This document shows, one piece after another, positions 51,521 through 59,104 of a DNA stretch of 64,000 nt (position 1 is the first letter of the stretch; each line of letters begins with the position of its first letter). The position numbers were made by a program, and so were the translations under genes. Location: NCBI RefSeq assembly GCF_039543225.1, contig NZ_BAABJI010000001.1, positions 771,193-835,192 on the forward strand, in the 5' to 3' direction. Source of the DNA: Mucilaginibacter defluvii (GTDB lineage: Bacteria > Bacteroidota > Bacteroidia > Sphingobacteriales > Sphingobacteriaceae). Below the pieces are notes generated by a model. It saw nothing but the letters and a program-made list of their open reading frames with translations. It was not told where the DNA came from and ran no database searches.

Positions 51521-54106
51521 ATGCCGCCAAGAGGAAATCAGTTTAAAACCAATACTATAAGGGACGAAAACAAACCCCGAAACCCAGGCACGAAGCCCGA
51601 AAAAGGGAGGGTGTTTAAGGTAAATCCCGAACATTTACCTACGTTCGACCTTAAGAATGGCCGTGTTATAAAGGTTGCCGGTTTGTTTTTTTTGATCCTC
51701 TCTATCTTTTTCTTAACGGCCTTTACCTCGTATCTTTTTACCTGGCAAGAAGATCAGAGTTATGTATCAAAAGCCAATGGCGGATGGGACAACCTGTTTA
51801 AAACCACGCAGGAACTCGCCCTTAAAAACATTGACCCGGTGGTTGATAACTGGCTGGGCAAATTTGGCGCGCTGCTGGCCAATCAATTCATTTTCGAGTG
51901 GTTTGGCGTGGCATCGTTCCTGTTCGTTTTTGTGTTTTTTGTGATGGGTTACCGTATGCTTTTTAAGGTGCGGCTGTTCTCCACAAGTAAAATGCTGGCC
52001 TATACGCTGTTTTGCATTGTATTTCTGTCTGTAGCGTTTGGCTTTTTCCATTCATTTATCAGGGATACGCCGCATTACCTGGAAGGGCAGTTTGGCTTTT
52101 GGAGCAATCGCTTACTGGAAGCGCAGATAGGGCAGACCGGTGTTTTGGGGATATTGGTATTTGCCGCGTTAACGGTATTGATAATTGCTTATAACCTTGA
52201 TTTTAAGCTACCGGAGCGCAAAGTGAAAGTGAAGCCGGAGGCTGTGCCGGATGTAGTGCCCGAACCGGTAGATTTGATAGACGAAGAGCCATCAGCGCCG
52301 GTTGAATGGCCGCGCGCCAATAACCATGGCACCCTGCGCGATAAATTGGCGGCCAACGTACCGAAAACCGAGCCTGTAAGGCCGCAGCCGGTGGTTCAGG
52401 AAGTGCCTGTTTTCCATGAACCCGTGGTACTTACACCCGATCCGGTGTTGAACGAACGCGTGATACATGAACCGGAAGAAGAAGAGGAGATACCTTTAAC
52501 CGTTGAAACAGAACGCCCCACGGCCATCCTGAATATCGAGAAAAGCGATTCGGACAAGGCCAATGACCTTGTGGAGCAGTTCGGTACGTTCGACCCGACG
52601 CTTGATCTGGCCAGCTATAAATATCCGCCGCTGGAACTGCTGGAGAACTATGGTACCAATAAAATAGCCGTAAATGCCGAGGAACTCGAAGCGAATAAGA
52701 ACAAGATTGTTGAAACACTCAATCATTATAACATTGAGATTGATAAGATAAAGGCGACCATCGGGCCAACCGTTACGCTGTATGAGATCATCCCGGCGCC
52801 GGGGGTGCGTATCTCCAAGATCAAGAACCTGGAGGATGATATCGCCCTTAGCCTTGCCGCCCTGGGCATCCGTATTATTGCACCAATGCCGGGCAAGGGT
52901 ACCATTGGTATCGAGGTGCCTAATCAGCACCCTGAAATGGTGTCGATGCGTTCAGTACTCGCTACCGAGAAGTTTCAGAACACCACGATGGATCTGCCTA
53001 TCGCCTTGGGTAAAACCATCTCTAACGAAGTATTTATTGCCGATCTGGCCAAGATGCCTCACTTGCTGGTGGCGGGTGCTACCGGTCAGGGTAAGTCTGT
53101 TGGTATTAATGCCATCCTGGTATCGTTGCTATACAAACGCCATCCGGCTGAGCTGAAATTCGTATTGGTCGATCCGAAGAAAGTGGAGTTAACGCTTTTC
53201 CGCCGCATTGAGCGACACTTTTTGGCTAAACTGCCTGACGAGGCGGATGCTATTATTACTGATACTAAAAAGGTGATTAATACGCTGAACTCGTTATGTA
53301 TCGAGATGGATCAGCGGTATGATTTGTTGAAGGATGCACAGGTACGTAACTTGAAGGAGTATAATGCCAAATTCATCAACCGTAAAATACCTAACCCGGA
53401 GAAGCACCGCTTTTTGCCGTTTATAGTACTGATAGTGGACGAGTTTGCCGACCTGATGATGACCGCCGGTAAGGAGGTGGAGATGCCGATTGCCCGTTTG
53501 GCACAGCTGGCCCGTGCGGTGGGTATTCACCTGGTTATTGCCACGCAAAGGCCATCAGTAAATATTATTACGGGTACCATCAAGGCAAACTTCCCCGCGA
53601 GGCTGGCGTTCAGGGTACTGTCAAAGATCGATTCGCGTACCATTCTGGATGCAGGCGGTGCCGATCAGTTGATCGGTCGTGGTGATATGCTGCTGTCAAC
53701 CGGCAGCGATCTGATCCGTTTGCAGTGTGCTTTTGTGGATACGCCTGAGGTGGAAAAAATATCATCATACATTGGCGATCAGCGGGGTTACCCAACGGCG
53801 CACATGTTGCCTGAATATGTGGGCGATGGCGATGACAACAGCGGCCCTAAAGATTTTAATCCGGACGACCGCGACCCGATGTTTGAGGATGCCGCAAGGC
53901 TGATCGTACTGCATCAGCAGGGCTCAACCTCGCTGATACAGCGCAAGCTTAAACTGGGGTATAACCGCGCCGGCCGTATTATCGACCAGTTGGAAGCTGC
54001 AGGCATAGTCGGTCCGTTTGAGGGCAGCAAAGCACGTGATGTGCTTTACCCGGATGAGTACAGCCTGGAGCGCCATTTAGAGGCGTTATCGGGCAAGGGG
54101 GAGTAA
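51521..54106 (+). CDS. ftsK: DNA translocase FtsK
   Basis: 861 aa. N-terminal membrane region with about four helices (about 50-225), an acidic/Pro-rich linker (about 230-345), then the motor: Walker A 'GATGQGKSVGINAI' and Walker B 'LIVDEFADLMM', and a C-terminal winged-helix gamma domain 'GSTSLIQRKLKLGYNRAGRIIDQLEAAGIVG' that reads orienting sequences. It pumps chromosomal DNA at the septum and helps resolve dimers. Confidence 0.96.
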   Translation: MPPRGNQFKTNTIRDENKPRNPGTKPEKGRVFKVNPEHLPTFDLKNGRVIKVAGLFFLILSIFFLTAFTSYLFTWQEDQSYVSKANGGWDNLFKTTQELALKNIDPVVDNWLGKFGALLANQFIFEWFGVASFLFVFVFFVMGYRMLFKVRLFSTSKMLAYTLFCIVFLSVAFGFFHSFIRDTPHYLEGQFGFWSNRLLEAQIGQTGVLGILVFAALTVLIIAYNLDFKLPERKVKVKPEAVPDVVPEPVDLIDEEPSAPVEWPRANNHGTLRDKLAANVPKTEPVRPQPVVQEVPVFHEPVVLTPDPVLNERVIHEPEEEEEIPLTVETERPTAILNIEKSDSDKANDLVEQFGTFDPTLDLASYKYPPLELLENYGTNKIAVNAEELEANKNKIVETLNHYNIEIDKIKATIGPTVTLYEIIPAPGVRISKIKNLEDDIALSLAALGIRIIAPMPGKGTIGIEVPNQHPEMVSMRSVLATEKFQNTTMDLPIALGKTISNEVFIADLAKMPHLLVAGATGQGKSVGINAILVSLLYKRHPAELKFVLVDPKKVELTLFRRIERHFLAKLPDEADAIITDTKKVINTLNSLCIEMDQRYDLLKDAQVRNLKEYNAKFINRKIPNPEKHRFLPFIVLIVDEFADLMMTAGKEVEMPIARLAQLARAVGIHLVIATQRPSVNIITGTIKANFPARLAFRVLSKIDSRTILDAGGADQLIGRGDMLLSTGSDLIRLQCAFVDTPEVEKISSYIGDQRGYPTAHMLPEYVGDGDDNSGPKDFNPDDRDPMFEDAARLIVLHQQGSTSLIQRKLKLGYNRAGRIIDQLEAAGIVGPFEGSKARDVLYPDEYSLERHLEALSGKGE

Positions 54107-54114
54107 CCAATCCA

Positions 54115-54137
54115 ACCCTCCCGAAGGGAGGGCTTTA
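54115..54137. repeat. Short G/C-palindromic extragenic repeat, copy 6
   Basis: ACCCTCCC-gaa-GGGAGGGCTTT hairpin just downstream of ftsK; it may also serve as a terminator because T residues follow. Confidence 0.5.
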
Positions 54138-54144
54138 AATCGAG

Positions 54145-54213
54145 GTGAAATCCGTCTGCGTTTATAGCTAAGCTACAGATTTCTCGCTATCGCTCGAAAT
54201 GACATTGAAAATT
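54145..54213. repeat. GTCATnTCGAGCGATAGCGAGA dispersed repeat, copy 2 (inverted)
   Basis: AGATTTCTCGCTATCGCTCG then AAATGACA (54175-54205), the reverse complement of the copy near 11902, with arms ATTTC/GAAAT instead of ATATC/GATAT. Confidence 0.6.
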
Positions 54214-54226
54214 AAGAAATCAACTT

Positions 54227-54574
54227 ATGTTGCTATTTGCCATCATACTCGCATTAACCTTTATCAGCGGCTTATTTTTGCCCTGGTGGGTAGCCGTGCT
54301 TATTGCTTTAGTAGTAGCCTATTTTGTAAAAACTACAGGTAGCGCATTTTGGTCGGGGTTTGCAGGGGTAGGGCTGGCCTGGCTGGCATTCGCGTTACTT
54401 AAAACCCTGCCGAATGATAATATTTTAGCCACCCGCATGGCAACGTTGTTCCATCTGCCGCACTGGCTGTATTTGTTGCTGGTAACTGTGGTAATAGGCG
54501 GGTTACTGGGTGGTTTTGCGGCGCTTACCGGTAGGCTGATGAGTAAAGCGGTGGAACGCCCGCAATCAGCTTAA
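54227..54574 (+). CDS. Small membrane protein of unknown function
   Basis: 115 aa, three or four membrane helices ('LLFAIILALTFISGLFLPWWVAVLIALVVAYFV', 'FWSGFAGVGLAWLAFALL', 'WLYLLLVTVVIGGLLGGFAALTG'). No family recognised. Its stop overlaps the convergent DUF72 stop by 4 bp. 119 bp after ftsK, on the far side of repeats. Confidence 0.65.
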   Translation: MLLFAIILALTFISGLFLPWWVAVLIALVVAYFVKTTGSAFWSGFAGVGLAWLAFALLKTLPNDNILATRMATLFHLPHWLYLLLVTVVIGGLLGGFAALTGRLMSKAVERPQSA

Positions 54575-55488
54575 TCAAACAATCCCTTTTCCTTGCCGAT
54601 AAATTTTGGCCGCATCAGGTTTAATCCCAGTTTTTTGTTGAATTGATCCGATACATAATCGCTCAGCTCAGGCGAGTAACGTTCATCGTGCTGGTGCATA
54701 AAAAACCAAACGGATTGCAGCCCCTTATCAGCCCATTTTTTTATGCGGTCAATCCATTCGTCAACCCGCAGGTAGTCGGTACGGTCAAGGCTGTTGCCTA
54801 CAAAACGGATAAACGCATGCGGCGTTGGCAGGTGCATGTGCACACAATCTCGTCGGCCGCTGGCATCGGTAATTACCGCGCCTATGTTGAGTTGCTTAAA
54901 TAAGTTGAAAACCTTTTCGTTGTTCTCGGGCACTGCAAACCACTCCTTGTGCCGCAGTTCTACAAATACAGGTACATCAGTTGGCAGGTGTTCCAGGTAT
55001 GCCTTTAACTCGGAGAAGCTTTTGGGGGTAAAGTTATCGCTCAGTTGCAAAAACAGCGGCCCCAGCTTATCGCCAAAGGCGGTTATGCCCTCGTAGAAGC
55101 TGGTAGTAATTTCTTCGGCGTTCTTTAACCGGCGGATATGACTGATGCTCTGAGAAAACTTGGGGCAAAACCTGAAATCAGGGTTGATAGCCGCCTTATC
55201 ACGCCATTTGGCGATGGTTTCGGCACCGTAAACCTGGTAAAAGGTGGCGTTAAGCTCGATACAGTCAAAATGCTTAACGTATTCATCTAAAAAGTTAGCG
55301 TCTTTAGTTTTGGACGGATATATTTTACCAACCCACTCCTTACGGCCCCACTTGGCGCAACCTACGTGTACCTGCAAGCCGCCCTGCCGGTTTGATGCCG
55401 CAAGGGTATCAATGGTGATCTGCGGATCAGCAGGCAACGAGAAGTCTACTAATGCCAGTTCTTCGGGGGCTACACGACCAAATTCCAT
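54571..55488 (-). CDS. DUF72 (YecE-like) TIM-barrel protein
   Basis: 305 aa. 'QVHVGCAKWGRKEWVGKIYPSKTKDANFLDEYVKHFDCIELNATFYQ' and 'FVELRHKEWF', 'YLRVDEWIDRIKKWADKGLQSVWFFMHQHDE' are the DUF72 blocks, a TIM barrel with unknown biochemical role. It follows the EVE gene by 21 bp on the same strand and forms an operon with it. Confidence 0.9.
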   Translation of the reverse strand: MEFGRVAPEELALVDFSLPADPQITIDTLAASNRQGGLQVHVGCAKWGRKEWVGKIYPSKTKDANFLDEYVKHFDCIELNATFYQVYGAETIAKWRDKAAINPDFRFCPKFSQSISHIRRLKNAEEITTSFYEGITAFGDKLGPLFLQLSDNFTPKSFSELKAYLEHLPTDVPVFVELRHKEWFAVPENNEKVFNLFKQLNIGAVITDASGRRDCVHMHLPTPHAFIRFVGNSLDRTDYLRVDEWIDRIKKWADKGLQSVWFFMHQHDERYSPELSDYVSDQFNKKLGLNLMRPKFIGKEKGLFD

Positions 55489-55509
55489 AAGGGTAGGGGT
55501 GTGAATAAA

Positions 55510-55923
55510 TTAACTGCCTAATTCAACAATACGGTCAAACTCCTCGGGTTTTAATGACATAACCGACAAGCGGCCCTGACGTATTAATCCTATATCTTTC
55601 AGGCGCTCGTCCGCCTTGATCTGCTCCAGCGTAACCGGTTTCTTCAGCGCCTCAACCGGCGACAGATCAACCACCACCCAGTTGGCATCATCCGTAGTAG
55701 GGTCCTGGTAAAACTCCTTAACCACTTTGGCAATGCCCACAATCTCTTTACCCTCATTGCTGTGGTAAAACATCACCAGGTCGCCCTCTTTCATGCCCTT
55801 TAGGTTGTTACGTGCCTGGTAATTACGCACGCCATCCCAAAAAGTGCGGCCATCCTCATTAAATTTTTCCCAGCTATATTTAAACGGTTCGGATTTTACT
55901 AACCAATATTGTGCTTTTTTCAT
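55510..55923 (-). CDS. EVE-domain protein
   Basis: 137 aa. 'AQYWLVKSEPFKYSWEKFNEDGRTFWDGVRNYQARNNLKGMKEGDLVMFYHSNEGKEIVGIAKVVKEFYQDPTTD' is the EVE/thymocyte-nuclear-protein-1 pattern, a PUA-like fold thought to bind modified nucleic-acid bases. The 5' end adjoins the mobile element; its promoter would lie inside element DNA. A truncated second start of this gene sits 133 bp upstream. Confidence 0.92.
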   Translation of the reverse strand: MKKAQYWLVKSEPFKYSWEKFNEDGRTFWDGVRNYQARNNLKGMKEGDLVMFYHSNEGKEIVGIAKVVKEFYQDPTTDDANWVVVDLSPVEALKKPVTLEQIKADERLKDIGLIRQGRLSVMSLKPEEFDRIVELGS

Positions 55924-56106
55924 ACTAAAAACAGGGTTTTTGTGCTATCAGGTGCCAAAATAGGTGCCAAAAAAAGGTGAAATTCTACACGTCTAAAAAA
56001 GGGCAGAAAACCACCAAAGGTTATCTTTTTACTAACCAATACTGTGTGTTTTTGCTAATGTCTGACGTGTTTTTCATCCTAAAGGTGCCAAAATAGGTGC
56101 CAAAAA
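55894..56106. mobile_element. Tandem att-like direct repeat at the element boundary
   Basis: Segments 55894-55973 and 56027-56106 align without gaps at an offset of exactly 133 bp. They share ACTAACCAATAyTGTG at one end and two tandem AGGTGCCAAAA half-sites at the other, with a diverged middle. These are the likely left attachment site of the element and a second att or deletion scar. The stretch 55924-56274 contains no gene except the EVE fragment. Confidence 0.6.
56021..56077 (-). pseudogene. Truncated EVE-gene 5' fragment
   Basis: Minus strand ATG at 56077 encodes MKNTSDISKNTQYWLVKR and then a stop; 'QYWLVK' equals residues of the intact EVE protein (MKKAQYWLVKSEP), with a synonymous CAA/CAG change. 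It is a relic of another copy of the gene's 5' end, as expected when elements integrate there. Confidence 0.55.
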
Positions 56107-56153
56107 TAACTAAAAAACAGGAACAAAATTCCAGCTTTTTAGGTGTAGTTGTT

Positions 56154-56185
56154 TTTGGTCAAGCGGTCGGATTTTGCTATATTTG
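56154..56185 (+). promoter_or_regulatory. Integrase promoter
   Basis: -33 TTTG (56154-56157) and -7 TATATTTG (56178-56185), 20 bp apart. The ~85-nt leader carries a hairpin (56216-56263). Confidence 0.7.
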
Positions 56186-56215
56186 GGCTGTGTTTCGGAA
56201 GAACGCTTTTTAAAA

Positions 56216-56263
56216 AAGCCCAAAAAGAAAATCTGAATTTAGATTTTACCTAAAGGGCTGGTT
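56216..56263 (+). promoter_or_regulatory. Nested hairpin in the integrase leader
   Basis: Outer arms AGCCC / GGGCT and inner arms AAAATCT / AGATTTT around gaattt, upstream of the start codon. May control integrase translation or mRNA stability. Confidence 0.4.
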
Positions 56264-56274
56264 TTAAAAAAGTT

Positions 56275-57468
56275 ATGGAAAGCACAAAGACAACCTACAA
56301 ATCATTACTTGTTCAATCTTGGGATAAGTATGAGTTCAAGCTCTACCCCGGTAAAAAGCCTTACATCTATTTCAATTTCTTAAACCCTGAAACGGGCAAA
56401 GAAGTACGTATCAAGAAGCTCACAGGTTTAAAACCCGGTTCATCAAAAACGGAATTAAAGAAACAAGCCCATGTTACAGTTCAAGGAATCATTGAACTAT
56501 TAGCTGAAGGTTGGAATCCTGTCACTGATACTTTCAATGATTTACCGATAACACCACTATCACCAATAACCGAATGCCTTGATTACTGGTTACGGGAGCG
56601 TGAACGCAAGCGTGACAACAAAGCGATGAAAGATAAGGCACTTACAATGAATCAGTACTTAGTGACATATTTCAAGAAGTGGTTATCAGCTAAATCTTAC
56701 CTATATCGTAAGCCTAACACATTCACTAAAATTGATGTTGATACTTTTTTACAGACTACAGCAAGTGAGCGCAATTGGGGCAAGGTTAGTTATAACTGTT
56801 ACCGTACTGATTTAGGTACTTTTTTCAACTTCTTAAAAACGCTGAAGATAATTTCTGAAAATCCGGTTGAATCATCGGCAAAAAAAAACACAAAAAAGGA
56901 CTCATCACGATTCAAGATTTTTGAGGCTGATGAATTAACAGAGGTAGTAAAGTTAATGGCGGGTGATAAGGCTTATTTGGGGCTGTATGTGGCATCCAAA
57001 CTGATTTTTCACTATAATATACGTCCAGTGGAAATAACACGCATACAAGTAGCGGATATTGATTTTGAGAAAGGGCAATTAGTATTACCTCCATCAAAAA
57101 CGAAGAATGGTAATGAGGCAATATTTAAGCTGAACACTGAAATGTTTAATCTGTTGGATGATTTAACCTCTAATTGTCCTAATTCTTATTTTGTTTTCGG
57201 TCATAGGTGTGAGCCGGGAGCAGAACAAATACACCAAGATTACTTTGGGCAAAAGTGGCGTATGTTTAGGAATAAATATAAACTGCCAAAACATCTAAAG
57301 CTATATGCGTTAAAGCATTCATCAAACTATTACGATATAGAAAATGGTGCCTCTTATGAAGAAATAAGGCAACGTAACCGTCACGCCAATTTGCAGGTAA
57401 CTACGCTATATGTTAGAGAAAGATTGTTGAAGAACATCATTCAACCCTCGGCAAACAAAATGTTTTAA
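56275..57468 (+). CDS. Tyrosine recombinase (integrase)
   Basis: 397 aa. N-terminal arm-binding-like and SAM-like core-binding domains (about 20-205), catalytic domain with 'YNIRPVEITRIQVADIDFEKGQLVLPPSKTKNG' (Arg in 'NIRPVE'), Lys in the beta hairpin, 'YALKHSSNYYDIENGASYEEIRQRNRHANLQVTTLYV' supplying the His/Arg-like and final Tyr. Some catalytic positions (HxxR as 'KHSS') deviate slightly. It would integrate and excise the element at the EVE gene. AT-rich compared with the genes to its left. Confidence 0.88.
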   Translation: MESTKTTYKSLLVQSWDKYEFKLYPGKKPYIYFNFLNPETGKEVRIKKLTGLKPGSSKTELKKQAHVTVQGIIELLAEGWNPVTDTFNDLPITPLSPITECLDYWLRERERKRDNKAMKDKALTMNQYLVTYFKKWLSAKSYLYRKPNTFTKIDVDTFLQTTASERNWGKVSYNCYRTDLGTFFNFLKTLKIISENPVESSAKKNTKKDSSRFKIFEADELTEVVKLMAGDKAYLGLYVASKLIFHYNIRPVEITRIQVADIDFEKGQLVLPPSKTKNGNEAIFKLNTEMFNLLDDLTSNCPNSYFVFGHRCEPGAEQIHQDYFGQKWRMFRNKYKLPKHLKLYALKHSSNYYDIENGASYEEIRQRNRHANLQVTTLYVRERLLKNIIQPSANKMF

Positions 57469-57498
57469 TATTAGACAGGGGGCATGGAAAATGCCCCT

Positions 57499-57867
57499 TT
57501 ATTTTTTACGATTCTTTTTTAGCAAACCAGCCTTCACATTTTCAATTTTTTCTCTGTTGCTTAAATCAGATTTCTTAGCCGTATCCGGGTTGTGTGTGTA
57601 TTTTGATTTTACAAACTGTACAGCCTCTTTGATGTCGGTAAGGTCTTGGTTTCTCATTTGCCTAATTTCATCAATAATAGCTTGCTGGTTGAATAACTCA
57701 GACTTGTAAATGATAATCTGTGTATCAGGATTAAAGTTAGCTACAGCCGCTTTAATCGCATCATTGCGGATTGATTCTAATTTGCTTTGATAGGCATCTT
57801 CAGCAAGTTCTTTTTTAATTCTGAATATTTGTTTAGCTAATTGTTGTAACTGTTGCTGCTCAGTCAT
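57499..57867 (-). CDS. Helical element protein of unknown function
   Basis: 122 aa from ATG 57867 (two earlier codons begin at TTG). Predicted helices with Gln/Lys/Glu-rich composition ('QQQLQQLAKQIFRIKKELAEDAYQSKLESIRNDAIKAAV') and a Lys-rich tail. No family recognised. Third gene of a minus-strand unit; its start overlaps the stop of the 81-aa gene by 8 bp. Confidence 0.55.
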   Translation of the reverse strand: MTEQQQLQQLAKQIFRIKKELAEDAYQSKLESIRNDAIKAAVANFNPDTQIIIYKSELFNQQAIIDEIRQMRNQDLTDIKEAVQFVKSKYTHNPDTAKKSDLSNREKIENVKAGLLKKNRKK

Positions 57868-58105
57868 TCTCAAACTTTACGTAAAGATAATTCCCTGTTT
57901 GATTAGTATTAATTGACAGTTTATATAAATCACAGATATTGTTATAGATTTCTTTATTTTTAATAGGTTCAGTACCATACCAAAAATAGGTACTTAGATT
58001 TTCACTCTTCACACCTATTTTACTTGTTATGCCGAACTCAAAACACCCGTTTATATGATTACCTATCACATGTAATATTTCCGTATATATTTGATTTAAG
58101 TTCAT
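57860..58105 (-). CDS. 81-aa element protein of unknown function
   Basis: Soluble, mixed alpha/beta ('YTEILHVIGNHINGCFEFGITSKIGV', 'NICDLYKLSINTNQTGNYLYVKF'). The pattern could be a small antitoxin- or immunity-like fold, but nothing decides this. Its ATG directly follows the stop of the 86-aa gene without a gap and its stop overlaps the next start, so translation is probably coupled. Confidence 0.5.
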   Translation of the reverse strand: MNLNQIYTEILHVIGNHINGCFEFGITSKIGVKSENLSTYFWYGTEPIKNKEIYNNICDLYKLSINTNQTGNYLYVKFEND

Positions 58106-58366
58106 TTAAAACCGTGGCTGATGTTGAATAATCAATTCTTGAATTTGTCTCAAGTTTTCGATAGAAATTCCATTTGCTTCGATTCTTAGATTAGCTGCAA
58201 AATTTTCAGCATCTGGATAATTTTCAAACGTAAATTCATAAAATCGATTAAGTATAATTTGGACATCAAATCTTTGATAATGGTTGACAATGTCATTATT
58301 AAACCCTTCAAAATATCTTATTGGAATGTGAACTCTAATCATATTACTTAATTGAATGCTAACCAT
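58106..58366 (-). CDS. 86-aa element protein of unknown function
   Basis: First gene of the minus-strand trio. Beta-rich N-terminus ('LSNMIRVHIPIRYFEGFNNDIVNHYQRFDVQIILNRFYEFTFENYPDAENF') and a C-terminal helix. A TATCTTTG promoter box lies about 18 bp upstream (58384-58391). No family recognised. Confidence 0.55.
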   Translation of the reverse strand: MVSIQLSNMIRVHIPIRYFEGFNNDIVNHYQRFDVQIILNRFYEFTFENYPDAENFAANLRIEANGISIENLRQIQELIIQHQPRF

Positions 58367-58383
58367 ACTTTATAAATCTTACA

Positions 58384-58391
58384 CAAAGATA
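58384..58391 (-). promoter_or_regulatory. -7 box of the minus-strand trio
   Basis: TATCTTTG on the minus strand, 18 bp before the 86-aa gene start. Confidence 0.5.
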
Positions 58392-58742
58392 TTGAAAAGT
58401 GAGCAAATTTCCAAATATTTTTTTACATAACTAATTGATAATCAAACAAATGTATAAAATATTTTTTATATCTTCGTTTATGGTAGTTGAGTTATAATTG
58501 ATTCAAAATAAGTGGTTAAGGCTATAAGAGCATGGCGATTCGCCATGTGCTATTCAAGAGGTTTTTTGCCCAAAAGAAAAATGAAAATTGTACATAAACT
58601 GCTTTGCAAGTTGAGATATTTTACCTTTTAACATTAGTAATTTTAAGATGATGCTGGAACGGCATATATGGTAAATCATTGAAGTTAAGAAGTGCTTTGC
58701 ACATTAAGATTACTTAAAATAAATAATGTACTTATACATCAA

Positions 58743-58898
58743 GGTGGTACAAATTCATAAATACCACCATTTCATTGATTTATAATATCTTTTATCTTTT
58801 AACTATTAAATTATTATCTATATATCAAAGTATCATTTGTGGTACAGGAATAAACTATCAAAAGAGGTATGATTAGTGGTACTTATGGATTTGTACCA
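58743..58898. repeat. GTGGTAC site cluster (candidate iterons or operators)
   Basis: Five GTGGTAC-like sites in about 155 bp: palindrome GGTGGTA...TACCACC (58743-58768), a single site at 58839-58845, and palindrome TGGTAC...GTACCA (58877-58898). The DNA around is very AT-rich. This is the typical layout of an initiator- or repressor-binding region; 58367-59104 otherwise shows no gene but a 7-bp hairpin CATGGCG/CGCCATG at 58531-58547. Confidence 0.5.
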
Positions 58899-58971
58899 TC
58901 TTGAAAATATATATCAAGTCTGAACTTGACAAACAAGATTCTTAATCTATATATGTATTAATCATTCTTTT

Positions 58972-59090
58972 GATACTTTTTATTTTTTCAAAGTATTTAT
59001 AGAAAAAAACATTTAATTCCCGGTAGCAGGTTTCCATATTTCAATGCTATCGGGATTATCCCATTGGAAACGGGATTAGGAAATATGATT
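58972..59090 (+). promoter_or_regulatory. Leader with mutually exclusive hairpins before the winged-helix gene
   Basis: Stem 1 CCCGGTAGCA / TGCTATCGGG (59019-59028, 59045-59054, one G-U). Stem 2 GGGAT-t-ATCCC (59052-59062) shares the GGG of stem 1. TTTCCA (59031-59036) can pair with TGGAAA (about 59065-59070) and CATATTTC (59034-59041) with GAAATATG. An ATACTTT / AAAGTAT repeat precedes (58973-58996). Looks like a switchable leader. Confidence 0.45.
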
Positions 59091-59104
59091 TAAGGGATAA
59101 AACA

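Noticed and set aside
55898-55973. Element insertion in a tRNA gene
   Set aside because: The boundary coincides with the EVE gene start, and no cloverleaf could be folded from the sequence around it.
58531-58547. CATGGCG/CGCCATG hairpin as a terminator
   Set aside because: No T-run follows within a usual distance; only a TTTTTT about 15 nt later, and no gene ends nearby.
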